Positions 46,271 to 57,494 of a DNA stretch of 64,000 bases are shown here, in pieces. Under the pieces are notes generated by a model, which saw only the letters and a program-made list of their open reading frames with translations, was not told where the DNA came from and ran no database searches. How positions within the stretch are numbered: position 1 is the first letter of the stretch; every line of letters begins with the position of its first letter. This stretch comes from Thelephora terrestris. Its lineage: Eukaryota > Basidiomycota > Agaricomycetes > Thelephorales > Thelephoraceae. Both the position numbers and the translations under genes were made by a program. The stretch is taken from NCBI GenBank assembly GCA_015956445.1, contig WIUZ02000001.1, positions 4,092,001 through 4,156,000 on the forward strand, given 5' to 3'.

Positions 46271-49200
46271 ATGTCTGGTGCGTCCAATCATTTACCGACA
46301 ACATCTGGGCTGAATCGCGACCGTACACTGTAGACTACGCGATATTCGCGAGCCACGATTTCAATCCGAACGACTACGCCCATGCCGTGCTGGCCGGGGA
46401 ACCGTACCCATCCCAGTCTGCGTCGAAACCCAAGGCAAAGCTATCCGCAGTCGAACCGGCGAAGGAAGATATCTCAGTCGCTATCACAAAACTTAATTCT
46501 GGGATCGACGATGTCTCTAAACAGCTCAAAAATGTCGTAAGTCTGTTCCGCCACTGGTAGATCTTGAAATCTTTCATGTAACGATTACTCTGCTTCTGTT
46601 CCATCAGGTGACGACACATCACGAACAACTCCTCACGCAGGCGGCAGGAGTAACCAATTTAGAGGATTCGTTGCATACGGTCCGCTCAGGTCTATCAGAA
46701 CTCGACGCGTCCCTTGAGAAGTACCGTGATTTTCACACGAGGCCTCCGATCCTGTATATCTGATATTCACACACAGGCTGAGATTGAAGATTCGTGTCCC
46801 ATATCAATCTTTGCAAGGACATGTCAATCGGCTGCATAAACTGCAACAGGCTTCGGACGTCTTGCGTCGAATCTCACGTTTTTTGATCCTTGCACGCAGG
46901 TTGGAGTTGCAGATGGCCGAATTGAATAGGCCTTTGGATACCTCGATTGATACCCCAACAGAACTCACCAAATCTGCTGGTGCTTCGTACGAGGAACTCG
47001 GAGATGAGAAAGAGCGCACAATCGCAAAAGCCGCCCTCACAATCGCGGAATTAAGTTGGTAAAATCTGCCCCTTTTTTAACCTCTCTGAGATGGCACCTC
47101 CAGCCACGCTTTATGAGGATCCAATCGAACCTGTGTTGGAGGGGGAAGAACGGCCATCTTTGCGATCGGTGAACGTGGTGAACAGTTACATCGCTAGCCT
47201 GGAAAATGCTCGGCTGACGGTGACTAGCCAAATGGAGGCTTTAGTTCTATCAGGGTTGGAAACACTGGTAGGCCCTTCCTGGGATAATTGCCATCCTACT
47301 ATTGATTTGGCGCCTCTAGGATCGTTCAGCCCTCGCCTCGTCGTTGCAGACAGCACATAACCTTCGTGTACTGCCTGAGCTTGTCCAAAGTCTGGTTGTC
47401 GGCCTCTCGGATTCTGTAGACGAGCGTATCCGTTATGCGTTTGACACGACGCGGATATCCAGAGAGATGGTTGGGAAAGGTACGCATCTAGCTGATATCT
47501 CTTATCTCTCGCATCTGACGTCATCCGCAGAACAGTCTTCGGCAGGAAGCCTGCTCTACAAGTCAAGAGTCAGAACTGAGCCCACCACAGTAACAGCCCC
47601 ACAGTTCACAACGCTGGTATGGGGTAGCCTAGAGAGCCTCGTTGACGAGATGACCGTGTGTTGCATTAAGGTACGGTACTAATATCTGCCTCGTTGCGAA
47701 TTGTATGTCAATCAATCATCAGGTGTACACCCTGGAAAGGGTCCTAAAACTGAAGAAGGATCCGGTATCCGGGGTCATGTTTCTAGACGAGGCGATGAAG
47801 GTGCGCCCAAGTTGTGTATTAGCCTTTTAAAAGCAGCGTTAACGGCCGTAAAGCTCTTGGAAAATAATCCTACGGCAACGTTCTGGACCTCTCTAGGCCG
47901 CTCTCTCGAGAAATGTGCGAAAGAGGCGACAAAAGGTAATAAGGTTACGAACGTGTTCAGAGCCCCCCTTCTGAAAAATGCAGCCTCCTCGTTTTTGCAA
48001 ACAACCCTCAGTTCCAATTATCCGAGGCTTCTCCGCCTGATCCACGAGTTCTTCGCGAAGGTCGCGGTGCACACTGACACGATCTATACCCAAGCACATC
48101 AGAGGTACTTCGCGCTTGTTTACACGAGATTCGGCGCTGAGTATCCGCAGCCCGGAAACGATCTTGGTTCTCAGATCCTTCTCGGTGTTTGAAACATCAT
48201 TTCTCACTCGATGCTCCAATCGCGTCAACGAGGCAATCGGTCAAGTGTTCTCGGGTGGGATACGAAACCCTCCCGGAATGGCCGAAGGCACTGCGATCGG
48301 GAGAGCCGTAGCGAATGAGTTGGATGCCGCAAGATTTGATCCGTTACTCTCCAAAGCCGTAGCGAAGGGCGTAGTTGCCTCCCTCGAGCAGATGATATCC
48401 CGGTGGAGTAATCTTGTGAGTTCCTGTGATCAATCAATGGACCACAACTGAGCATTTTCTTTTAGGTAATATGGGACCGGACCGTTGCGTTGTTGAATGG
48501 GCCAACCGCAACCCCCCAACAAATTTCCAACGCTCAGCTGGTTTCATTTTTATACCAATGCTGGTCTCGGCTCGTCAAACTGAAAGATGAGTGTAGCGAG
48601 GAGGTTTTTGACCTTCTGGAGCCGGTGGCAGATGTGAGCTCTCCACGCTCCTCCCTTGATTCGCATTCATGAATCCACTGGAGTAGACGATGCAGGGGCA
48701 ATACGAGAAGATTGTGGACCCAGTCTTCTCCGCTGTCAAGCGTGATTGTGGGGCAATTATTGCCACACTGCACAGACTTGACTTTGGTAAAAGCGGACCC
48801 GCAACTGGAGGTGGCGGGGCGAGTGTGTACATGGACGAACTCACTGCGAAATTGAACTTCGTGAAACAGGAGATCCTAGAGCGGTACACCGGCATGGATG
48901 TGGTTCGCCAATGGTGCGTACCTGCCTTACGTCTATAGTATCACCACTTACCCCTGCCGTCATATCTTTCTCTATCTCTGGCGCTTGACTTCATCAGGAT
49001 AATCTCCATCGTGAAGCATGTGATAAGGACATTCGTCTTACACGTATCGATCACAAAACCGCTTGGTGAAACCGGAAAACTTCAATTGACTAGCGATATG
49101 ACCGAGCTCGAGTTCGCCCTTAGTGCTTTTATGGCGGATAAGAGCCAACCACGGAGGCGGAGCGGCGGAGATTGGACTGCTGTGGCTGATGACTATCGTG

Positions 49201-49589
49201 CACTAAGAGCAATGAGGTAAGCCTGCGGTGTTGCCTCCCTGGTTGAATGATATGACGTGTAGAAACTTTTTGGCTGTAGACCTTTGCTGTTCTTGGACAA
49301 CGAAATGTTGGCATCCGCTCAGCACACCGCGGGATTGCAACCCCTGATCGTGCTCCACCATATTCTTGTTCGATCACCGATTCCGTTACCCCACAGTCTT
49401 CACGGATGGGCAGAAGCGGAGTATGTCAGATGGGTGGATGAGCACTCGGAGGAGGAATCGTGGACGCTGATTGAGAGCGGTCTCTCGCATTGGGAGAAAA
49501 CAGCGGAGTTGGAGGGCAGAGAGGCTCAGGACGCGGCTGAGTATGCAAAGTTGGCTCGGACGGTTCTCGCAAACGCAAAAGATAGTTGA
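46271..49589 (+). CDS. COG5: Conserved oligomeric Golgi complex subunit 5
   Basis: COG5 belongs to lobe B of the COG tether, which holds retrograde vesicles at the Golgi. A tiny first exon (ATGTCTG, 46271-46277) joins the exon at 46334 to give MSDYAIFASHDFNPNDYAHA, matching COG5 N-termini; an upstream ATG at 46222 in the intron-reading frame was rejected. The hallmark region reads VTTHHEQLLTQAAGVTNLED, LEKLRLKIRVPYQSLQGHV, LHKLQQASDVLRRISRFLIL, then further helices across about ten exons (LENARLTVTSQMEALVLSGL, GRAVANELDAARFDPLLSKA, GGGGASVYMDELTAKLNFVK, LDNEMLASAQHTAGLQPLIV, LHHILVRSPIPLPHSLHGW). The stop is near 49589. The length of roughly 850-900 residues fits the family. Confidence 0.92.
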
Positions 49590-49809
49590 GCTTTACTTAC
49601 ATCATGCTTCATCATGCTACGTGTTCCGTCGGATTACCTTCCAGTAGATCTACAGAGCGACAGTCAATCTATACCTGAGCAAGCATTGTCACTTAGGCGC
49701 TTGATTTCCGAAAGCGGAAGCGCGGCTCAGCTGCTCTATTCCGGTTGCCATTTTCTTGACTCGATTCACCTTCGGGTTCGAAACGCTACTTACCTGCAGT
49801 TCGACGAAC

Positions 49810-51007
49810 ATGGCCAGTCTTGCTGCTATCAGACTGAGAACCGCGGTTCTCAGGTCGCAAAACTACAGTCGGCTGCGACACTTTTCATCGTCCTTGACGC
49901 GCTTCCAAAATGATGAGGCACCGGACGCTCCACCAAAGCCGCCAAAGCCAATTGATGATTCGACCTCGGCGTTGGACTACAAAAGCACACATAGGGTACA
50001 CCCACCGCCCTTGCCTTCGACGGACCTACCCAGGGCGAGGACAGCGGAGGAGGCCGTGACAAACATCCTTTACAACACCCCAGCCCCATCCCTACAACCT
50101 TTCAAAAAGTGAGTGGTCTCACAGGAGTTTTCCGGAGCTTCGCTCACCGGTTTTTTTTTCTTCCTTTCTAGTCACGTCCTCAATTGTTTGGTGCAAAACG
50201 AACCTGGTGTGCTGTCCAGAGTGTCGGGTATCCTCGCCGGAAGGGGTTTCAACATCGAGTCGCTCGTCGTGTGCCGCACGGAAATCAGGGATCTCAGTCG
50301 GATGACTATTGTGCTGAAGGGGCAAGATGGGGTCGTCGAGCAGGCGAGGAGACAACTTGAAGACTTGGTTCGTTTCCCTTCTGGTTCAAACTGTGACCGG
50401 ACGAGGGCTGATTTTACGAAATATAGGTGCCTGTGTGGGCAGTTTTGGACTACACTGAGACCCGGTGTATCGAGCGAGAGCTGTTGCTCGTGAAAGTCTC
50501 CATTCTCGGTCCGGAATACGTCGACGAACAGCTCGCCGGTGGGCCTTCGCTCGCCCCCCGTCAACACCAATCGAGCAAGATCCAGCAAGAGATGACTCTC
50601 GCTCAAAACTTTGAGCATTCTGCGGACCCCGTTCCACCTTCAGAAAGCCCTGCGGCCCTCACCGCTACCCAAACGCTCCAACTGAAATTCCAAAATTTGC
50701 AGTCCATCAACGTGCTTGCCGCTCAATTTGGCGGTAAGCTCGTGGATGTGAGCGAGAATAGTGTCATTGTTGAGTTGGCTGGAAAGTCTTCTCGTATGAA
50801 CGCGTTCTTGAGTCTGCTGAAACCGTTCGGTATCCTCGAGTCCGCACGAACAGGTCGGTTTGGGCCCTTTTGCTTTGAGCCGTCGTCATTGAACCTATTT
50901 CAGGGTTAATGGTCATGCCAAGGACTCCCATCAGCACTAACCCCGACGATGAAGAGGACCAGAGCGGGGGCGGCTTCGTCGACGCAACTTTGCTGCCTCC
51001 GGGCTAG
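49810..51007 (+). CDS. ILV6: Acetolactate synthase regulatory (small) subunit, mitochondrial
   Basis: Regulatory subunit that activates the ILV2 catalytic subunit and gives valine feedback in branched-chain amino acid synthesis. The start MASLAAIRLRTAVLRSQNYS is an Arg/Ser-rich mitochondrial presequence. After the intron at about 50109-50171 comes the ACT domain (HVLNCLVQNEPGVLSRVSGI, GRGFNIESLVVCRTE). Then VPVWAVLDYTETRCIERELL, a linker, and the second domain (FQNLQSINVLAAQFGGKLVD, MNAFLSLLKPFGILESARTG). The last exon begins LMVMPRTPISTN and ends FVDATLLPPG at the stop 51005-51007. Three to four short introns. About 220 bases separate it from COG5. Confidence 0.95.
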
Positions 51008-53907
51008 GCGATCTAATACGTTATATAATCCACAATCTCTAAGCTTGTATTTTCGTTGCATGGATAGGAAAACATTTGGGACCATTTTTCTGTCTCACCA
51101 ACGAGAAAGTTGGTGGGGAATGCCACGGCACGGACCGATCCCCTCACGCCTAGACTCGGGGGGACTTCCGGAGACGCTCTGTCTCTGCGATCTAATGCTA
51201 GGCGTTCGTTTACATTGATAAGTCCCAGGGGTGTTACGCAACAGAATTGGGCGAGGCTAGTCCATCACCAGAGCGTGGGCACTACATCATACATGAGTGA
51301 TAGGCCGAATCGATTGAAAATGAATGGACACTCCTCAATACAGATCGGGTACCGAGGGTGACGGGTGTGGTGAGACTAGTTGTTTATCAGTGCAGACTTA
51401 GCGGCTTTCGAGGACAATCTGGGCCCCCGTCGTGATGGGATTTCGTCGATGGAATTCTCGACTTCAGGATGAAGCTCGCGAGGAGTCTCCCCGTTCGCTT
51501 TTATCAAACCCACGGGATCCACGCCGGTGTGGGTCTCAGTACCATCCGTCCCCTTGGCTCCTGGGTGGAGCAGTCCATGTTCCCGCGAACCGCGCTGTCC
51601 TTCGTAGACGTTGTGCGGTTGGCTTCTCGCAGAACGAAAAGGAGCGGAGCAACGAGCCAAGGTATGGAAGAAGTTAGCGACGGAACTGCCAGCAGCGCAC
51701 GGTCCGAAATACAGTAGGAAAGAAACGGCGCAACGGGCGTAAGATCCGATAAGCATGGTGACGATGGAATTGCACAATCCACTAGCTTCCTCCCGTTGCA
51801 TTTCGAATCCTCCTGCCGTGCAGTTGGAGTCGTGCCGCTCATGAATGTGAGAAGAGTATTGAGCGACAGGGAAATCGAAAAGAGCGGAGTGCCGAAGTCG
51901 GTGTAGCGAGGGCGGTTGAGAGACAGAGACTTGATCGCACACTTTGGTAGATGGATAGGATGTCGTTAGTAGGTGCCAGGTTGCTCTGCCTCACCGATAC
52001 GACTTAGAAGTGCACAAGCAGAAGGAAGAGGTCGAGTTGAGGAAGGGGAGCCTGGGTAAAGGGGAAAGTCTTCATTAGAGGGGGCGAAGGGGCGAGCGGG
52101 TTATGAACGCTTGGGAGTTCAACTGGGGGTCCATAATGCACGCGATGGGCGGCGCCATGCCTATTTTCCAGGTTTTACATGGGCTCGTCAACCAAGTAGT
52201 GATTTCAACAGTAGTTCGGCCATTACATCCATTCTCATCAGACTTTGATAGTCGGAAGGAGGCGTACCTGGTGCCATACCCATCTCAGTGCTCTGCAGTG
52301 GAAGTTGGTCTCTTCATCACAGATCAAGGTTTAATCTCGTGTTGGATTGGCAAACCTAGCTCGGTGTTTGTTCGCAAGTCGCCGCCCCGTATCGATCCTC
52401 TGCGCGGGTGAGGTAAGGTGTCTTGTCGTCTCCAACTTGACTCCGAGACAATCAACTCGGCCGCTGCTGTATCTTCGGATGGGCCACCAACACTTGAGAT
52501 GGGCCCGTCCACATTGTATGCCTCGATTATAAGCATAACCGCAGGATTTCGAAGGTTCAGAGCACCTCGCCGGCTCAATTAGCTCCTGTGGATTTGGCTT
52601 TGTCCCAACGAAAGGGTACCGGAAGCGATGGCCCTCAAAGAGCCATGCTCGGCTCTTGTCTATGTCAGCCTCACAACCATGCTCGGGAACAGGGAATCGA
52701 CCAATTACTTTTAGAATTAGCCACTCGGTATAGCCAGAATCTCTTGGGGCTCTTGTTGTATGGGATGCGTCGATTGAAGTCTTCCTGTTTGCTGGTGCCT
52801 TCGTCGATTAAAAGCAATTTCCCATCGTTCACTGGGCTGCCACCTAGCGTCCGCTCGGCCAGGGTCGCACCTATACAAGCTCGGACGGCCCGGTCGATGA
52901 CCTTTTCATCGACTGCCCGTTTCTAACCTTGGATACGCTTGAGGGTCTCAAGTTGGTCAAGGAAACCAGATAATCTTCCTCGGAGAAGACCTTATCGAAG
53001 TTTCGCCTGGACCACGAGTCACCACAGGCCAAACCATCCGAGAGCGCTTTGGATACGTTACTGAAGGACAAGGAAGGTATAGTCGACGTGAGGTTCAGGG
53101 CGCAGGTTCGGATGTGGCCGGTCATGTTTTGATCCTTCGTCCCTTCCTATCCCTGTCGCTATTTGTTCTCCCTTACAATCCCGGTCACTACATTCTCTGT
53201 CTTGTTTCCCTTCCGTACTCTGTAGCAAACAAGCCTATACGGCCTTGTTGCTCCTCACTCTGCCGTCGGTTTTAGACGGACTCGAAGCTTGTTGAGAACT
53301 AAAGCCCAGGCCAATTGGTGTTATCAACATCGGCTTGACCCGGCCCATCCTCGCTGCGTCTCCTATGAAAAACCTCGCTCTCGTTAAGGAGCTTTTCATG
53401 AAACTTTGTATGGTCTTCTCCAATTCCCGCATCTCCTTCCAAACTATCACTCGGGTTCTGGAATGGTCTGAGTCCCTTCAAAGCTACGTGCCCAAGACTC
53501 TGGCTCCGTGGTTGTAGGTCTCTCAGAACCATGTGTGCACCTTCTAGGGCCCTTGTCAAGAGCTCGTGCTTTTCACAGTGGCAGAGGAGTCTCCCGCATC
53601 TTCCAGCCTCTTCGGTCTCTTACAACGTCCGGGCCGCCGCCGCCCCCCTCGCTTCAGCTTTCATTTTTTGAAATAGGACCACGATCAGCGATGGTCTTAT
53701 CAATCAAAAAGAAGTCCGGGAATTGACGGGTCCCCTGAGGTTTATACCAGTGGTATACAGTAAGTCAGTGATCAGTGCACCCGCTATCGTTGCTCATCCA
53801 AGTCTGGAATTGGACTTACCTCGGCGCTCGATCCTCATATTCTACCGCACCTTTGAGTCGTGTCAACTGGCGCCGATTAGACCACCTACTCTCTCTTAAC
53901 ATCTTCG
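51008..53907. other. 2.9-kb region without a supported gene
   Basis: This is the longest stretch here that I cannot explain. Scattered open frames exist on both strands (the longest, 188 codons, on the minus strand at 51376-51942), but none has a recognisable motif, a convincing exon chain or a promoter. I found no terminal repeats. It may hold fast-evolving genes, a non-coding RNA or decayed mobile DNA. Confidence 0.4.
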
Positions 53908-56628
53908 ATGGATATACCAGAGCCACTTCAGCAAGCCTTAGGCGATTCAATAATCTCTGGGAAGTTCATTGATACCAAAGTCTGGGCCTTCTCCTCGCGA
54001 AATAGGAGGACGGGGCGCGTGGCGAATCCGCAGCCACTCTATGTAAATAGGCGTGTGCTAGGGTCGTTGCCACCCCTCCAACATGGTGAGTCTCATATAC
54101 ATGTTGCGTCGTACGCTCGATTTTGACTCCGAGTCACAGTATTATACGGAGAGGATGATGTGGACAACATGCGGGAAGGCTTTCCGGATCTGCTGGAGCC
54201 TTTTTCGGATGACTATGACTATTCTTCGGACAGTGATTTTGATATTGACGATGAAGAGTCCGGACCGCCTGGAGTGGAAGAACCACAAGCAATGGTGAGA
54301 GAGACGCGGTTGCGGGAAGACACGCCCGCGGCTCTCGATAACGAGAAATGTGGGGATATCCTCCACTCGGAGAAGGAGGACGCTCAAAGTGAAACTTCCG
54401 GGACCATGTCTGCGTCAGAGATGGAATTTGCCCTCGCAGAGGCCGAGGATACGAAGTACGTCCGCGTGCCGTGGGATTCATCCCTACCCCAACATTCACA
54501 AACTTTCTTGTGTAGCCAAGGCATAGCTGGCCCCAAAAACTTGGCAAAGACCGTTATCATACATGATGTCGCTTTCTTTACGTAAGTGCCATCTATCCCT
54601 CCATGATCATAACTTAATTTGCATGAGAATAGACTTCGGGCGGCTCTCCAATACTTGTATACGAACGACATAGAGTTCGCACCGCCTGCCAGGTCCAATT
54701 TACTGGGGGATTCTGAAAGCCGCAGCGGGTCGCCTCAAACGCCCCTGCCATCACCGAAATCTGTCTATCGACTGGCAGCGAAGGTAAGATAGCCGCCGAA
54801 CTCCCATGAAAATCATTTCGAGTCGAGATCCCTTCCTAGTACAACATCCTAGGGCTGAGGATGGCTGCCCTTGACGAAATCAAGCGAACACTCGATAGTT
54901 GCGATATTATAGAGGAGCTCTTCAGCAAGTTTACGTCTTGGTGATTCGTTTTGGCGTTTCGCCACCCACTGTCCCGACTAAGCATCCGCCTTTTCAGTTT
55001 CCCGGAGATCATGGAAGTGCAAGTCGAACACCTGGCACGTAACTTGTTGTCATCTATTGAACCCTGGAAAACTGCCGCTCTCAAGCGCAAGATCGAGGTT
55101 TACACCTCAGGAGCTCTCCCTCACGCGAAGGAGGTTCTCCCAGCTTTGTATCATCGGCTTGCCAACCCTCGACTCCTGTCCATGCGCACCCCTCACCAGT
55201 TCCAGATGCCCCACAGGGGTGACTTCGATTGGCGGATCTTGAAGAGGGAACTCACGAAGTCCTTGAGTACCGGCGTTTTCCTGAACATAGAGCTACATGC
55301 TCCGGAATCCAGGTCGTCGAGTGGCCAGCTGAAGCTGCGCCCGCTCTACTTTTGCGGGGCCGCCGGCGGCGAATACACCACAAAGATACTGTCCTGTAAG
55401 TTTTTTCGTATTCATCATCGCTCACAAATGACCCTCCGGCTAGGCGTGAAAGATACATCATCTGAACGGAATGAGGCGCTAGATAATGTTTACAATTTGG
55501 ACAGCGATGTCGAAATCGAAGTCGACGAAATTTCTGAATACACCGAATCCACCGGTAGGCATAAACACATGCAAGCTAGGAGGTGAGAAAAGGTCGGAAA
55601 GCCGTTGTGGTGGACCCTGACGCTGTTTTCGTTAGTATTCTGGAGAGTTCAACGCCCCCCTTTGGTGTTCTGGGCGTGGGTGCATGGAGAACGTGAGCGT
55701 TTCAATATTCTCTTCAATGCCGGATGATTCGACGATCCTCCGTTTTAGCTGGAAAGCGGTTTTGTACTACCTCTACACGAACAAGATAACCTTCGGGAGG
55801 CTCAGTTCTCAGCCTCCGGTGTCCATGGCAGAGGTGGGATGCCGACAGGCAGGGAGTTTCCAACTGCCGCCCACCTCTCCCAAGTCGGTTTACACTCTAG
55901 CATGCACGGTCCGGCAGCGCAACGTAGTTCACCGCAAGCACAGCCACTGACCGTTCTTTACAGATCGGTTTGCAATCCCTTCGTGGCCTCGCCTTTGAAA
56001 ACTTCAAGTCCGGGATAGATTCGACCAATGTCACTCAGGAACTCCTTTCTCCATTCTCCGCAAGGTAGAACATTTCCCCTTTTGTTCTTTTTCTTTTTCT
56101 TTTTTTTTCACCCCCCCACGAAATGAATCATCGACCGACAGGCACACAACGATCCGAACAATGCTCCTCCGGTTGTTCGAGACCGGTTTGAAATCTTCGG
56201 GGAACGAGGAGCTTTTTATCGATTCTTTGCGAACATCTTCGGACGGTCGGACCCCGCACCGAGGAGCCGCCATTGGATTGGTCTTCGAGCGGCTCGTCGA
56301 AGAGGGGAGGAGGGTCCTCTCTCCATCCGTCAAACCGAGACCTTCGTCGACCTTCGCGTCCGTCACCCTCGCGGCCACGAACACCACGACCACGATGACG
56401 AAGACTCCTCCTGACACCGGTAGCTCAAACGGTTGTGGCGGCGGCGGCGTTGGGAGTAGCGAGACCGCAAAGATGTCTTCGGTTGGGGAATCGGGGAAGT
56501 TGAGAAAGAGTAGCAAGAAGAAATTGAGGTCGTCGGAGAGACCCCACTCCCCGCCCTGTCGCTGTGAGGTTTGTAAGCGTGCCGGGAAGGCATCGAAGAA
56601 GTCGTCTTTGAGCGTCCTTCCATCGTGA
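53908..56628 (+). CDS. Protein with two tandem BTB/POZ modules
   Basis: Two copies of an agaricomycete BTB module are joined in one continuous exon chain. Module 1 has QQALGDSIISGKFIDTKVWA, NPQPLYVNRRVLGSL, acidic DDYDYSSDSDFDIDDEES, LRAALQYLYTNDIEF, PSPKSVYRLAAK and YNILGLRMAALDEIKR. Without any stop, the exon starting near 54999 (EIMEVQVEHLARNLL) runs straight into module 2: LKRELTKSLSTGVFLNIELH, LKLRPLYFCGAAG, then AWRTWKAVLYYLYTNKITF, PTSPKSVYTLACT and IGLQSLRGLAFENFKSG. The C-terminus is Thr/Ser/Gly-rich and ends SLSVLPS. The junctions ARS-ILES and WRT-WKAV are in frame. BTB domains dimerise and often act as Cul3 adaptors, but these divergent fungal versions lack a known partner. An in-frame ATG near 55180 could start module 2 alone, but module 1 would then have no stop. 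Confidence 0.82.
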
Positions 56629-57494
56629 ACGATCATCTGTGTCCATTTGCCTTTGTACCCCTGCCCCCTTCCCCATGTATTCCATTTCCCATTCACGAGC
56701 TTGCTGGTCCTGTACATTTATCACTGCCATTCTAGAATGAGATCTCAGCCAAGGGCGAGGAGAAATATAAACCATTTTATTGAATCGATTCACATGTATT
56801 TACCCCACATGTCGACAGGTTTCGGAGTGCATATACCACTGTTTAAACGGTCAGGAAAGACCACATACTCGGGCGAAAGAGAATAGTTTCGATGGCGGGA
56901 TAACGTAAATGCGCGATGGGGGAGTTTGAAAACTTCAGAGAGGATATATATGGAGAAAGGCGACAGGAGAGGGGGAGGAGTATACATGTTGCAGCAGAAA
57001 GCGTCGAGAGAGGAGAGAAATGGGAAAAGAAAGTCAAACTGCGAAATGGGGATGGAGAAAGAAAAGACCAAAGAAAGAGAGAGTGCGCATTTCCAAGCAC
57101 GAAGGAAAAGGTAACAAAGGAAAACGGGGTAGTCACAAACAGAGCCGAACAAATAAAAAATCGAGTTTTGATACACGGTTAACTCCAGGAGAGAGGTATT
57201 AAAAGCGGGTGCAAAGCGGAGCGGGTAGGAAACATATCAAAAACACGGCTAGGCAGAGAGGTGGAAGAGAGCGCGAATAAAGATGCGGGGCAAAAGACAA
57301 AGTCCAAAAGGTGCAAAAGGGTTGATTGGTGGATAAGAGTGGGGGGGTTGCGCGAAATGCTCCAAATTCCTCCAAGTACCAAGAATAAAAAACCCCTGAT
57401 CGAGATAGTGCGTATGTGCTACACATGTCCGTGGAATCCGATGCTTATTATAGAGATGACTTGTGTTGTAGTGGAGAAGGAGAAAATGAATGGA
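56629..57494. other. Convergent intergenic region with purine-strand bias
   Basis: About 870 bases between the convergent BTB and PDK1 genes. The plus strand is strongly purine-rich at about 56880-57180 (many GAGA/GGAG/AAAG runs), so transcripts of the minus-strand kinase gene would end in a pyrimidine-rich flank. No coding exon was supported. Confidence 0.45.

Noticed and set aside
46222-46333. Upstream ATG at 46222 as the start of COG5
   Set aside because: Reading through 46278-46333 gives no family similarity, while splicing ATGTCTG to 46334 restores a conserved COG5 N-terminus.
51376-51942. Minus-strand open frame of 188 codons with several Cys residues, considered as a secreted cysteine-rich protein
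   Set aside because: No signal peptide at its start, no known cysteine pattern, and no exon chain; kept only as a possible orphan gene.
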